Origin: Bin34 sp963422415
GTDB lineage: Bacteria; Chloroflexota; Anaerolineae; Caldilineales; Caldilineaceae
Assembly (NCBI GenBank): GCA_963422415.1
Contig: OY729430.1
Span: forward strand, 2,232,001-2,296,000
Length of the DNA: 64,000 nt
Reading direction: 5' to 3'
In this document: piece by piece, positions 35,858 to 44,592 of the stretch
Position numbering within the stretch: the stretch's first letter is position 1
How the letters are laid out: every line of letters begins with the position of its first letter
The notes under the pieces: generated by a model
What the model was told of the DNA's origin: nothing
The model's database searches: none
What the model saw: only the letters and a program-made list of their open reading frames with translations
Translations under genes and position numbers: made by a program

Positions 35858-36643
35858 CTAGCGGCCTTGTTGCTCGAACGCCGCGGCACGGGCCTGGCGG
35901 GCTGTTTGCTGCATGCGTTGCCAATAGAAATCCCGTGTCTGGCGCCGCGGGCGTGTCGGCAGCCCATAGACCTGAATGTAGGCACGGCGCGGTTCCGCCG
36001 TTCGATTGGGCCCCGCGTAGTGCAAGGTGCGACAGTGATGCACGGTCACCGCACCGGCCGGAATGGGACATGCCGCAATCGTGTCTTCCTTAAAGTCGTC
36101 CACTTCCAGGCCATGCACGCGCGGGTCGTGGTCAATGGGATGATGAGGCAAGACGCCTTTCAGGTGGCTCCCAGGCACGAATTGCATGCAGCCGGCTTCC
36201 ACCGTAACATCCTGCAACGGCATCCAGATGCTCAAGGAAGAGTAGTGCAGATCCGGACTCCAATATGCCTCGTCCTGATGCCAAGGCGTGTCGGAACCGG
36301 TGAAAGGCGGTTTGAGAATGGCATGTTCGCCCCCTTCGCATTCGCCCCCCAGCAGTTGCTGGGCATAGGCTTGAGCGCGGGCCTTGAAATTCATTGTATT
36401 CAGTTCCGGGGCATACCGGCTTGGGGCTAGGATCTGGGGCAGGGTGGCTTCCGCCCCCTCTTCGTCGGATCCGGCCAGATCAAACTGCATGCCCTCGGCC
36501 CGGCCAGCCCGTTGCTGAAATAGATCGTCGTAGATCCGCCGCAGCTCCACTAGCTCTTCCGCCGAGGCAATGGCATCCAGCACCACATAGCCGTTTTTCT
36601 GAAAGAACGCAATGTCGGTGGGATCAATCTTCGTCGCTTCCAT
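35858..36643 (-). CDS. Phytanoyl-CoA dioxygenase (PhyH) family enzyme
   Basis: A 261-residue Fe(II)/2-oxoglutarate-dependent oxygenase. The iron ligands are visible as TPWHQDEAYW (His122 and Asp124) and the distal His in RTLHYAGPN (about His208), followed by Arg residues in EPRRAYIQVY that would bind 2-oxoglutarate. Family members hydroxylate lipids, osmolytes such as ectoine, or small secondary metabolites. It lies between the binding-protein gene (86 bp) and the permeases on the same strand. It therefore probably acts on the imported compound or a breakdown product; this is inference. The ATG start is unambiguous. Confidence 0.85.
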   Translation of the reverse strand: MEATKIDPTDIAFFQKNGYVVLDAIASAEELVELRRIYDDLFQQRAGRAEGMQFDLAGSDEEGAEATLPQILAPSRYAPELNTMNFKARAQAYAQQLLGGECEGGEHAILKPPFTGSDTPWHQDEAYWSPDLHYSSLSIWMPLQDVTVEAGCMQFVPGSHLKGVLPHHPIDHDPRVHGLEVDDFKEDTIAACPIPAGAVTVHHCRTLHYAGPNRTAEPRRAYIQVYGLPTRPRRQTRDFYWQRMQQTARQARAAAFEQQGR

Positions 36644-36729
36644 AAGCCAATCTCTCTACTTGGTTACATGGGTGACCCAACAGGTCTCGTGCCCGCTGCG
36701 CCACCCATGTGACAGATGGTCCAGTTTCG

Positions 36730-38106
36730 TCAGCTCTTGCTGGTCCAGTATTCGTCCAACAGATCTTGAATCTTCACGTTCAATTCCGGCACCACGGTAA
36801 AGGCGTCCGCATCGCCGGCCACCATGCGGTCCCGTGCCGGACCGAAGGCTTCAGCCGTGATGAAACGGTCATCCACTTCGCCCGCCAGATGCAAAATGCC
36901 GGATTCAAAGGCATCAATCAGGGGCTGGGGATTTTCCAGACCCCATTTCTCGATGGTGGCCGGTTTCCACAGTCGTTCATTGAATTCGGGCGTAACCGGC
37001 TGGCGGCCCGACTGGGCCACATACTGCTGTGCGCCTTCGCCCCCGGCAAACTTCAGGAACTCCCAAGTTTCATCCGGATGCTCCGTGCGCGAGTTCATCA
37101 ACAGCACATGACCGAACACCATGTGAGCACGGGTGCCGTTGGAGGCCTTGGGCAATTGGACCACGCCGAAAGGTACATAGTTGTCCGCTACGGCCTCCTC
37201 GGTGCAGGACCATGCGCGGCAGGCCATCTTGGGAAAGAACCAAGGCCCCTCCATTTTCATGGCGATGTTGCCCGAGTCAATCTGATTGCTGCCGCCTTCC
37301 ATCATGGCCGGCGTAGGGCTGACTCCAAACTCGTTGATGCAGGCATACAGCTGAAAGTTGATGAACTCCATGATGCCCTGCGTGTCCCACCGAGCTTCCT
37401 GGGGTTCAATCTCCTGATCCCATTCCTTGTCCCCATTGAGGCGCATCCAGCACGCCAGACGTTCGTAGGAGGTGTTGGTCTGGTATCCATATTGCTGCTG
37501 ACCGTCGACTTCGCCTGTCAAGTCCATCGTGAGCTGGACGAAGTTCTCATAGGTCCAGTCATCGGTGGGATAATCCAGCCCCATGTTGTCAAAGGGCTGC
37601 TTGGAATAGAAAATCACCATCGAGTTCATGTTCCAGGGAATGCCGTACAATTCGCCTCGGAACTGGGTTTGCGTCTCGTATACACTGTCCCACGCGGCCG
37701 GGAACGGCGTATCGTATGTGTCTCGGGCCTGGAGCTCGTCCAGCGGGTGGTATACCCCCTTGGCCGAGAAGCTCTGCCACAACCACGTTTGGTTATTGAT
37801 GATGTCGGCGGCGGTGCCTCCGGCCAAGGCGGCCTGCAGCTTGTCGTAGTATTGACCCGGTGCCTGCTCCAGACGGATCTTGATATCTGGATTCTCATCC
37901 TGGAAATCGGCAATCGAGCGATCCGCGATGTCCTTGTCCAGAACATCGCCCCATTCATACCAGGCAATTTCCACGACTTCCATGGAAGCTCCATCCTCGC
38001 CTCCCGTCGCAGGAGAGGATGGGGGTGCACAGGCGACCAACGCACCCACGGCCACGGCCGCGGACGACAAACGCAAAAACGCTCTTCGTGACAATTGAGA
38101 GATCAT
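36730..38106 (-). CDS. Extracellular sugar-binding lipoprotein of an ABC importer
   Basis: A 458-residue CUT1 solute-binding protein. The N-terminus SRRAFLRLSSAAVAVG has twin arginines of a TAT signal, and LVAC is a lipobox, so the mature protein is a membrane-anchored lipoprotein starting at Cys. The body has the binding-protein pattern (YDKLQAALAGGTAADI, TDDWTYENFVQLT, WEFLKFAGG). The ATG at 38106 has a strong AAGGAG six bases upstream; a longer open frame to 38457 is not coding. It heads an operon with PhyH and two permeases, and would capture the sugar or sugar derivative outside the cell. Confidence 0.9.
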   Translation of the reverse strand: MISQLSRRAFLRLSSAAVAVGALVACAPPSSPATGGEDGASMEVVEIAWYEWGDVLDKDIADRSIADFQDENPDIKIRLEQAPGQYYDKLQAALAGGTAADIINNQTWLWQSFSAKGVYHPLDELQARDTYDTPFPAAWDSVYETQTQFRGELYGIPWNMNSMVIFYSKQPFDNMGLDYPTDDWTYENFVQLTMDLTGEVDGQQQYGYQTNTSYERLACWMRLNGDKEWDQEIEPQEARWDTQGIMEFINFQLYACINEFGVSPTPAMMEGGSNQIDSGNIAMKMEGPWFFPKMACRAWSCTEEAVADNYVPFGVVQLPKASNGTRAHMVFGHVLLMNSRTEHPDETWEFLKFAGGEGAQQYVAQSGRQPVTPEFNERLWKPATIEKWGLENPQPLIDAFESGILHLAGEVDDRFITAEAFGPARDRMVAGDADAFTVVPELNVKIQDLLDEYWTSKS

Positions 38107-38567
38107 GCTCAACTCCTTATGATGCACCCCGCGCTGGGTTCGCGGTGGATGCTGAATTGCGGTGCTACCCAAGACTGGGGGAGGGGGTGAATAGGCTATT
38201 GTAGCAATATAAATGGAACCTCCGGAAACCGGGTCCAGAAATAGGGTCTTGCATGGCGAAAAATCGGAATTCCGCGTTTCCAAAGTCTGATGCCGAGTCG
38301 TTGCCCGTGTCCGTGCTAGGTACCGTTGCTCGACGTAGAGATGGCCATTGGTGCACAGGGGCGTCTGATGTGGAAAGTCGGCGAGTTCACGGGACTGCGG
38401 GCCCAACACCTGCGTTCTCGGTTCCATCGGGACGTGCATCGCGTCCCATGACCCCACCGTTCCCTTTCAAAGCAGAGTCAACTTGGCCTGACCCGCGTCC
38501 TGCCTCCGAGGGATTCGTTGGCACGCCTTCACCTACTGAACCCATATCCGCCAAGGACAAGCACATC
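38107..38567. promoter_or_regulatory. Divergent promoter region between the sugar importer and the enolase-family gene
   Basis: This 461-bp gap feeds the importer operon (-) and the enolase-family gene (+). On the - strand a TACAAT -10-like hexamer lies at 38198-38203, inside a small dyad (ATTG-TAG-CAAT). A CCGG-TTT-CCGG inverted repeat lies just upstream near 38220-38230, possibly an operator. No good -35 hexamer is seen. No small gene was found. Confidence 0.35.
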
Positions 38568-39773
38568 ATGAAACAAGACATTCGCATACGGGAAGTCCGG
38601 GTCATTGCCACGCAGCCAGCCCGCCAGCCGCTGGTATTGTTGAAGGTGTTGACGACAGAACCTGGATTGTACGGGGTGGGTTGCGCCACCTTCACCCAAC
38701 GTTGGGAAGCAGTCGCCACTCTGGTGGAGAGACATCTGGCGCCTCTGGTGATGGATCGTTCGGTACATTGCATCGAAGACACTTGGCGCCTCTGCATGCA
38801 TAATGGCTATTGGCGCAACGGACCAGTGCAGAACAACGCCATTTCGGGCTTGGATCAGGCGCTCTGGGACATCAAGGGCAAGTTGGCGGGCATGCCCGTC
38901 TACGAACTGCTGGGCGGACGCAGTCGCATGGGAGCCTTGGCGTACGGACACGCCAGTGGCAACACCCCTGCAGAAGTTCTGGATTCCGTGCTGGAACTAG
39001 AGAGTTTGGGATACCGATGTGTGCGGGTGCAATTGGGCCGGTATGGTGGCGAGGGGCACGCCATGGTGCATCCGGAAGGCGCCCCCTGCGGCGCCTACTA
39101 CGATCCCCGCTGTTATGCCCGAGAGACTCTGGACATGTTGACTTACGTACGATCTCAGGTAGGCCATCGCGTGGAATTGCTGCATGACATTCACGAGCGT
39201 CTGCAGCCCATTCACGCCATCGCCTTTGCGCGGGATGTTGAGCCATTGCGCCTCTTTTTTCTCGAGGACGCCTTGGCCCCGGAGGACATTGCGTGGTTTC
39301 ACCGGCTGCGCGATCAGTGCGCAACCCCCTTGGCCATGGGAGAATTGTTCAACCATCCGCTGGAATGGACTCCGTTGATTGAGAACCGTCTTGTTGACTA
39401 TCTGCGCATGCATGTCAGCCAGATGGGCGGAATCACGCCAGCCCGCCACGTCACTTCCCAAGCCTTGGCCTACGGCGTCAAGACGGCCTGGCACGGGCCG
39501 GGAGACACCTCGCCCGTCGGCCATGCCGCCAATTTGCATCTGGATCTCTGGGCCCCCAATTTCGGCATTCAGGAATGGTGTCGCTTTCCCGATCATGTGA
39601 CGGAAGTCTTCCCGGGCATGCCGGAAGTACGGCAAGGGTACCTGTATGTCCATGACGCGCCCGGACTGGGCATAGACATTGACGAAGAGGCCGCATCCCA
39701 ATGGCCCTGTATCACCGAACCTGTCGGCTGGACTCAGGCTCGCTGGCCGGATGGAACCGTGGCCCGTCCCTAG
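38568..39773 (+). CDS. Mandelate racemase/muconate-lactonizing family enzyme, mannonate dehydratase (ManD/RspA) type
   Basis: A 401-residue enolase-superfamily enzyme. The capping domain (residues 1-120) is followed by the barrel with DIHERLQP (catalytic Asp/His), LFFLEDAL, MGELFNHPLEW and the late catalytic block TAWHGPGDTSPVGHAAN. This set is characteristic of the D-mannonate dehydratase/RspA group, which dehydrates sugar acids. The ATG at 38568 follows AAGGACA; upstream open frame from 38253 is not conserved-looking. It is divergent from the sugar importer, so it may act on the imported sugar acid. Catalytic activity in this group ranges from high to nil, so the substrate is uncertain. Confidence 0.83.
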   Translation: MKQDIRIREVRVIATQPARQPLVLLKVLTTEPGLYGVGCATFTQRWEAVATLVERHLAPLVMDRSVHCIEDTWRLCMHNGYWRNGPVQNNAISGLDQALWDIKGKLAGMPVYELLGGRSRMGALAYGHASGNTPAEVLDSVLELESLGYRCVRVQLGRYGGEGHAMVHPEGAPCGAYYDPRCYARETLDMLTYVRSQVGHRVELLHDIHERLQPIHAIAFARDVEPLRLFFLEDALAPEDIAWFHRLRDQCATPLAMGELFNHPLEWTPLIENRLVDYLRMHVSQMGGITPARHVTSQALAYGVKTAWHGPGDTSPVGHAANLHLDLWAPNFGIQEWCRFPDHVTEVFPGMPEVRQGYLYVHDAPGLGIDIDEEAASQWPCITEPVGWTQARWPDGTVARP

Positions 39774-39805
39774 CGCGCCGGGGCGAGTCACTCCCGGGCT
39801 GTCGT

Positions 39806-41659
39806 TTACCGGCCGCCGACGAGTGCGGGTTCCAGGCCGAGATACTGCTTCTCGTACAGGGACCTGTACAGACTGTCCTGTGCAAACAGTTCCTGGTGGG
39901 TTCCCTGCTCGGTGATGGAACCGGCTTCCAGCACGTAGATTCTATCTGCGTTCCGAATGGTGCTCAATCTGTGGGCGATCACGATCGAGGTGCGCTGCGC
40001 CAGCAGTCGGTCGAGGGCTCCTTGAATGAGAGCCTCGGTCATCGTGTCCACACTGGAGGTGGCTTCGTCCATGATGAGAATGCGGGGATCGGCCAGCATG
40101 GCCCGGGCAATGCAGATCAATTGCCGTTGCCCCATGGACAGGTTGAGTCCTCCCTCTTCCACTTCGGTCTCGTAGCCATCCATCAAGACCGAGATGAAGT
40201 CGTGGGCATTGGCTTCCTTGCTGATCTGGATGACCTCCTCCATGCTGGCTTCCGGACGGCTAAAACGGATGTTGTCGGCCACACTGCCCGTGAACAGGTG
40301 CGGGTCCTGCGTCACCATGCCCATTTGTACCCGCAGCGAGTGCTTTGTGACGTCTCTGACGTCAATGTCGTCGATCCGTACCCGACCGCGCGAGACATCA
40401 TAGAAACGGGAAATCAAGTTGGCGATCGAGGTTTTGCCAGCCCCGGTGGGTCCCACCAGCGCCACGGTTTCCCCGGGGTGGACCTGCAAGTTGATGTCGT
40501 GCAGGACCGCCATGTCCTCGTTATAGAAGAAGTGCACGTCCTGAAACTCAATTTTCCCTTGGATGAGGGGCATTTCCCGTTTGTCCGCGGGATCCTCGAC
40601 GTCTTCCGGAGTGTCTAGGATCTCCACGATGCGTTCGCCCCCGGCCATGGCGGCCTGCAGAGTGGTGAAGAGTTGGCTCAATTCCTGAATGGGCTGAAAG
40701 AAGCGTGTGACATACGACATGAAGGCAAAGATGACACCCACCGTGATCACCGTACTGCCGGCTAGAATGACAGATCGGGCAGAGTACCAGAGCACCAGAG
40801 CGGTGGCCACCACCGCCAGTACTTCCACCACGGGCAAGAAAGTGAAGGCCAACTTCATGGATTCCACGCTCGCCTGGCGTGAATTGTTGTTGTCTCGCGA
40901 GAAGAGCCTCAACATCTTTTCTTCTTGGCCAAAGGTCTGCACTACCCGCATGCCGGCCAGAGTCTCCGCCAGAGTGCCGACCATGATGGCCACTTGGGTC
41001 CGCGTCCGTCGGAACATGATCCGGGCCCGCTTGGAAAAGACAAAGGAGGCCAACACCATGATCGGAATGACCGTCAAGGTCAGGATCGCCAAGGGCACGT
41101 TCAGGATCAGCATCACGGTCACGATGCCGATCAGGAGGATGAGGTCCCCCACAATTTGAATGAGGCCCTGCGAAAGCAGTTCGTTGATTACCGCCACGTC
41201 GCCGATCACGCGCGAAACTATGACCCCCGCAATGTGGTTGGTGTGGTACGAAAGAGGCAGAATCTGCAGCTTGGTCACCAGCTCGGCCCGCAAGTTGGCC
41301 AGTACGCGCTGGCCAACCCAAGCGATGAAATAGCGTTGTGCAGCCTGAAAGACGAAAATGCCGGCAAAGGTGCCGGCCAGCAGGAACGAAGTGCCCAGCA
41401 GGGCTTGTGCATCACTATTTTCAATATGGACGTCAATGGCCTGCTTGATCAGAATGGGATACAGAAGATTGAGCCCGGTAACAAGCAGCGTGAACACGAG
41501 GGAAGCCACCATCTTGCGGGTGTGCGGCTTCAAGTAGGCCAAGAGGCGGGCCAGTATATAGCGGGAGAACTTGACATTCTGCTCCTCATCGCCTGCCGTG
41601 GGCGTGTTGTGGCGCACGGCGCGCACGATGGAAGTGTAAGAGTTGCTGCCTATGGTCAT
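39806..41659 (-). CDS. ABC exporter half-transporter, consensus-site partner
   Basis: A 617-residue half-transporter with six membrane segments in about residues 45-330 and an ATPase domain. The ATPase has Walker A GPTGAGKTS, signature LSMGQRQL and Walker B RILIMDEATSSVD with the catalytic Glu. The sequence resembles the BmrD/YheH group of heterodimeric multidrug exporters. It lies 36 bp after its partner on the same strand. Its tail is convergent with the enolase-family gene, with a 32-bp gap. The substrate is unknown. Confidence 0.87.
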   Translation of the reverse strand: MTIGSNSYTSIVRAVRHNTPTAGDEEQNVKFSRYILARLLAYLKPHTRKMVASLVFTLLVTGLNLLYPILIKQAIDVHIENSDAQALLGTSFLLAGTFAGIFVFQAAQRYFIAWVGQRVLANLRAELVTKLQILPLSYHTNHIAGVIVSRVIGDVAVINELLSQGLIQIVGDLILLIGIVTVMLILNVPLAILTLTVIPIMVLASFVFSKRARIMFRRTRTQVAIMVGTLAETLAGMRVVQTFGQEEKMLRLFSRDNNNSRQASVESMKLAFTFLPVVEVLAVVATALVLWYSARSVILAGSTVITVGVIFAFMSYVTRFFQPIQELSQLFTTLQAAMAGGERIVEILDTPEDVEDPADKREMPLIQGKIEFQDVHFFYNEDMAVLHDINLQVHPGETVALVGPTGAGKTSIANLISRFYDVSRGRVRIDDIDVRDVTKHSLRVQMGMVTQDPHLFTGSVADNIRFSRPEASMEEVIQISKEANAHDFISVLMDGYETEVEEGGLNLSMGQRQLICIARAMLADPRILIMDEATSSVDTMTEALIQGALDRLLAQRTSIVIAHRLSTIRNADRIYVLEAGSITEQGTHQELFAQDSLYRSLYEKQYLGLEPALVGGR

Positions 41660-41695
41660 GGTGAATAAGGGGATGCCGATGTCAGGAAGGAATCG

Positions 41696-43519
41696 CTAAG
41701 GTCGCAGCTGCCCTTCGTAGATCTGTCGGTATAGAGTCGAGCCCTGCCACAGATCTTCATGGGTCCCGAAGGCGGACACGTGACCGCCTTCCAGCAACAG
41801 GATGCGGTCAGCCCTGCGTACGGTGCTGAAACGCTGCGCGATCACAATCGAAGTGCGATTTTCCATCAACTTGTCCAAAGCCGCTTGAATCTGCAGTTCC
41901 GTCTCCGTGTCTACGCTGGAAGTGGCGTCGTCCAGAATGAGAATGCTGGGGTTGGTGATCAGAGCCCTGGCGATGGAAACGCGTTGCCGTTGGCCTCCCG
42001 ACAAGGTCACCCCCTGCTCGCCGACCGCCGTCTGGTATTGATCCGGCATGTTCATGATGAACTCATGGGCCTGGGCCGCCTTGGCGGCCATCACAATCTC
42101 TTCGTCGGTGGCTTCCTCCAGTCCAAATGCGATGTTTTCACGGATAGTGGTGGCAAACAGGAGCGGGTCCTGCAACACGCTGGCCACGTGGCGACGCAAG
42201 GACTTGAGCGAAAACTCCTTGATGTCCGTGCCGTCGAGCCGCACCAAGCCCGCGGTTGGATCGTAGAAACGAGGGATCAGATTGATCAAGGTGGACTTGC
42301 CGGAACCGGTGGGCCCAAGCAGGGCCAGCATCTGCCCCGGTTCCAAGGCGAAGGACACGTCCGTGATCACTCGATTGGCGTTGGCGTAGTTGAACGATAC
42401 TTGTTCAAAGGCCAACTGCCCCTTGACTTGCACTATCTCCTTGGCGGACGGCAAATCCTGCACTGTGGATTCCTTGTCCAGAATTTCAAATACGCGGTCG
42501 CTCGAGGCACCGGCCATGGCGACAAAGGGGATGATCATGCCCATGCGCCGAATCGGCATGATCAGCTGGGCCAGATAGGTGGTGAAGGCCAGCAGTTCGC
42601 CCAACGTGATCGTTTGATTGATCACTTCCATGCCTCCGAAATAAATAACGATCACGGTGCCTATGGAGGAGGTCAAATCCAAGAGGGGGATCTTGATGGA
42701 CCGCAGGCGGGCGGCTTGCGCAGACAGATCAAACCATTTCTGATTGGCCGCGTTGAATTGTTCGACCTGCAACCGTTCCTGAGCGAAGGCCTGTACCACC
42801 TTGATGCCGCGCAGGCTTTGCTCTAGGTGGGTAGTCAGTTCTCCCAGCTTTTCTTGAATTCTAAGGCTCAGGGGTCGGTATTCCCGGGCGAAGGACCATG
42901 CCTGGTAGATCAGCAGTGGCAGAATGACCATGGCGAACAAGGCCAGCCGCGGATTCATGAAATACAGGGTGAAGGCCGTGGCTACCAGGAGCACGAAGGC
43001 GTTGACCAGACCCAGCGAGGCCCGTCCGCACAGGAAGCGCAATCGTTCCACGTCCTGCGTAGCCCGGGCCAGCAGATCCCCGGCCTTGGACGAATCGTGA
43101 AAGTGAAAGGACAACCGGCTCAGCCGCCAAAACAGCTGATTGCGAAATTGAAAGGCTACGGCTTGGGAGACACGCTCGGAGCTGACTCCCGAAAGATACG
43201 TGAAGTAGCCCCGCAGCAGACTCAACAGGATCAGCAGCAGCACGGACCAGAGCACGATCGTCATTTTGCGGCCGCCCATCCCCGCTTCCGCTATGAAGTC
43301 GAGGAAACGAGGCAGCTCCCCATACAGTGGTGTGTCCCCGATGCCCGAGTCGATGATCCAGCGTATGAACTGGGGCAGAATCAGGACGATGGCCGTCTGA
43401 CCCAGCATGCCTACGTAGGCGAAGACTACGTGCCGCTTTTGGTCCTTGAGATACCTGAGGGGCCTTATGTACGACCGAGCACCGTTCCGAGCAGACAAGT
43501 CTGGGTTGGTCGCTATCAT
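41696..43519 (-). CDS. ABC exporter half-transporter, degenerate-site partner
   Basis: A 607-residue half-transporter. The membrane domain includes ERVSQAVAFQFRNQLF, and the ATPase has Walker A GPTGSGKST, signature LSGGQRQR and Walker B SILILDDATSSVD. The Asp after the Walker B Asp replaces the catalytic Glu, so this subunit supplies the non-hydrolysing site of a heterodimer with the next gene. The ATG at 43519 is downstream of a candidate promoter (43575-43604) and of two direct repeats that may be an operator. Confidence 0.87.
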   Translation of the reverse strand: MIATNPDLSARNGARSYIRPLRYLKDQKRHVVFAYVGMLGQTAIVLILPQFIRWIIDSGIGDTPLYGELPRFLDFIAEAGMGGRKMTIVLWSVLLLILLSLLRGYFTYLSGVSSERVSQAVAFQFRNQLFWRLSRLSFHFHDSSKAGDLLARATQDVERLRFLCGRASLGLVNAFVLLVATAFTLYFMNPRLALFAMVILPLLIYQAWSFAREYRPLSLRIQEKLGELTTHLEQSLRGIKVVQAFAQERLQVEQFNAANQKWFDLSAQAARLRSIKIPLLDLTSSIGTVIVIYFGGMEVINQTITLGELLAFTTYLAQLIMPIRRMGMIIPFVAMAGASSDRVFEILDKESTVQDLPSAKEIVQVKGQLAFEQVSFNYANANRVITDVSFALEPGQMLALLGPTGSGKSTLINLIPRFYDPTAGLVRLDGTDIKEFSLKSLRRHVASVLQDPLLFATTIRENIAFGLEEATDEEIVMAAKAAQAHEFIMNMPDQYQTAVGEQGVTLSGGQRQRVSIARALITNPSILILDDATSSVDTETELQIQAALDKLMENRTSIVIAQRFSTVRRADRILLLEGGHVSAFGTHEDLWQGSTLYRQIYEGQLRP

Positions 43520-43574
43520 AAGCCAAGACAGTGCGGTCGAGTTTCCGAGACGGAAATCCGACTACTGCATGCAT

Positions 43575-43604
43575 ATTATACTGTAATGGCAAGGCTCTGC
43601 CTAA
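43575..43604 (-). promoter_or_regulatory. Candidate promoter of the second ABC exporter operon
   Basis: On the - strand a perfect TATAAT (43575-43580) lies about 55 bp before the start codon at 43519. A poor -35 candidate, TTAGGC (43599-43604), sits 18 bases upstream of it. Promoter strength would depend on an activator or an extended -10. Confidence 0.4.
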
Positions 43605-43621
43605 CCCACTTTTCTGCCGGA

Positions 43622-43656
43622 CCGCGTGTTACAATTTGTCGGGCCGCGCGTTACAA
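43622..43656. repeat. Two 13-bp direct repeats, possible operator
   Basis: CCGCGTGTTACAA (43622-43634) and CCGCGCGTTACAA (43644-43656) differ at one base and start 22 bp apart, two helical turns. They lie just upstream of the candidate -35 of the ABC exporter operon and between divergent genes, where activator or repressor sites are common. Confidence 0.5.
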
Positions 43657-43795
43657 CGGTCCAGCGATGGACCTGTTTCAGAGGCGATCGAATGGGCCCT
43701 CCAACCGACGGACTGGACCGTAGTGGGAACGACTCCTCGCTGTTCTTCTGCAGTCTGGACTAGTCCCCGGCGATTCGCATCAGGTCAAAATCAAC

Positions 43796-44548
43796 GTGCC
43801 TAGGCGCTCCCCCTTCAGTCTTAAGGGCATGTCGGCTCTGGTCACGGGCGGCGGTTCCGGCATCGGGGCGGCGATTGCCCGTCTCTTTCTGGCCATGGGC
43901 GCGCAAGTGGCCGTATGCGGAAGGCGTCAACATCGTCTGGAGGCCTTGCACAAGTCGGTGCGGCGCAGCCAATCCCGCCTGCATCTGGTGCCTGGAGACA
44001 TTGTCACGGATGCCGATGCCATTGTCAGCAGAGCCTTGGCTGAAATGAAGTCCTTGGACATCTTGGTCAACAATGCCGCCGTTTCCGCAGGGAAACCGGT
44101 TGGCGACTTGGACATGGAGGACTGGTATCACGTCCAGAATACCAACTTGGCGGCGGCCTTTCGCCTGACTCGCCTGTGTCTGCCCAGCCTGCAGGCCGCC
44201 CAAGGGTGCATTCTACATATCAGCAGCGTCAGTGTCGTGTCGGGCGAGTACGACGACGTGGCCTACGCGGCAAGCAAGGCTGGCCTGGAAGGTCTGAGTC
44301 GCCAGTTGGCGGTGGAACTGGCTTCGGATGGCGTGCGCTCCAATGTCATTCGGCCGGGCCTGATTGACACCGATGCCTTTGCCGATCAGCCCCCGGAGTT
44401 CTTTGAATCCCAGATCCCCCTCATTCCGATGGGGCGGCTCGGAAATCCGGAGGACGTGGCGTTCGCGTCCTTGTATCTTTGCTCCCCGGAAGCGAAATTC
44501 GTGACAGGGGCGGTGCTCGCCGTAGATGGCGGCGAATCCAACGTTTGA
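43796..44548 (+). CDS. Short-chain dehydrogenase/reductase
   Basis: A 250-residue classical SDR. The cofactor motif is TGGGSGIG near residue 17, NNAA follows at about residue 95, and the catalytic Ser/Tyr/Lys set is in HISSVSVVS and YAASK. The ending with GAVLAVDGGES is typical. The GRR sequence after the second strand suggests NADP(H) preference. The start is GTG at 43796, which gives the normal F-x-L-K-G lead. It oxidises or reduces an alcohol/ketone; the substrate is unknown. It is 44 bp upstream of purA on the same strand. Confidence 0.87.
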   Translation: MPRRSPFSLKGMSALVTGGGSGIGAAIARLFLAMGAQVAVCGRRQHRLEALHKSVRRSQSRLHLVPGDIVTDADAIVSRALAEMKSLDILVNNAAVSAGKPVGDLDMEDWYHVQNTNLAAAFRLTRLCLPSLQAAQGCILHISSVSVVSGEYDDVAYAASKAGLEGLSRQLAVELASDGVRSNVIRPGLIDTDAFADQPPEFFESQIPLIPMGRLGNPEDVAFASLYLCSPEAKFVTGAVLAVDGGESNV

Positions 44549-44592
44549 TTTCTAGGCCCTGCTGCAAGGGGCCGTGTACGAGGCAAGGGCAC

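Noticed and set aside
36709..38091. 460-codon open frame on the + strand opposite the sugar-binding protein
   Set aside because: It is antisense to a well-supported lipoprotein gene, lacks recognisable motifs and a ribosome site, and follows from codon bias of the real gene.
38253..38567. Longer start for the enolase-family gene
   Set aside because: The added residues are unlike the family; the ATG at 38568 follows a reasonable ribosome site.
41759..42826. 355-codon + strand frame opposite an ABC exporter gene
   Set aside because: Shadow of the conserved ATPase; composition is typical of antisense frames.
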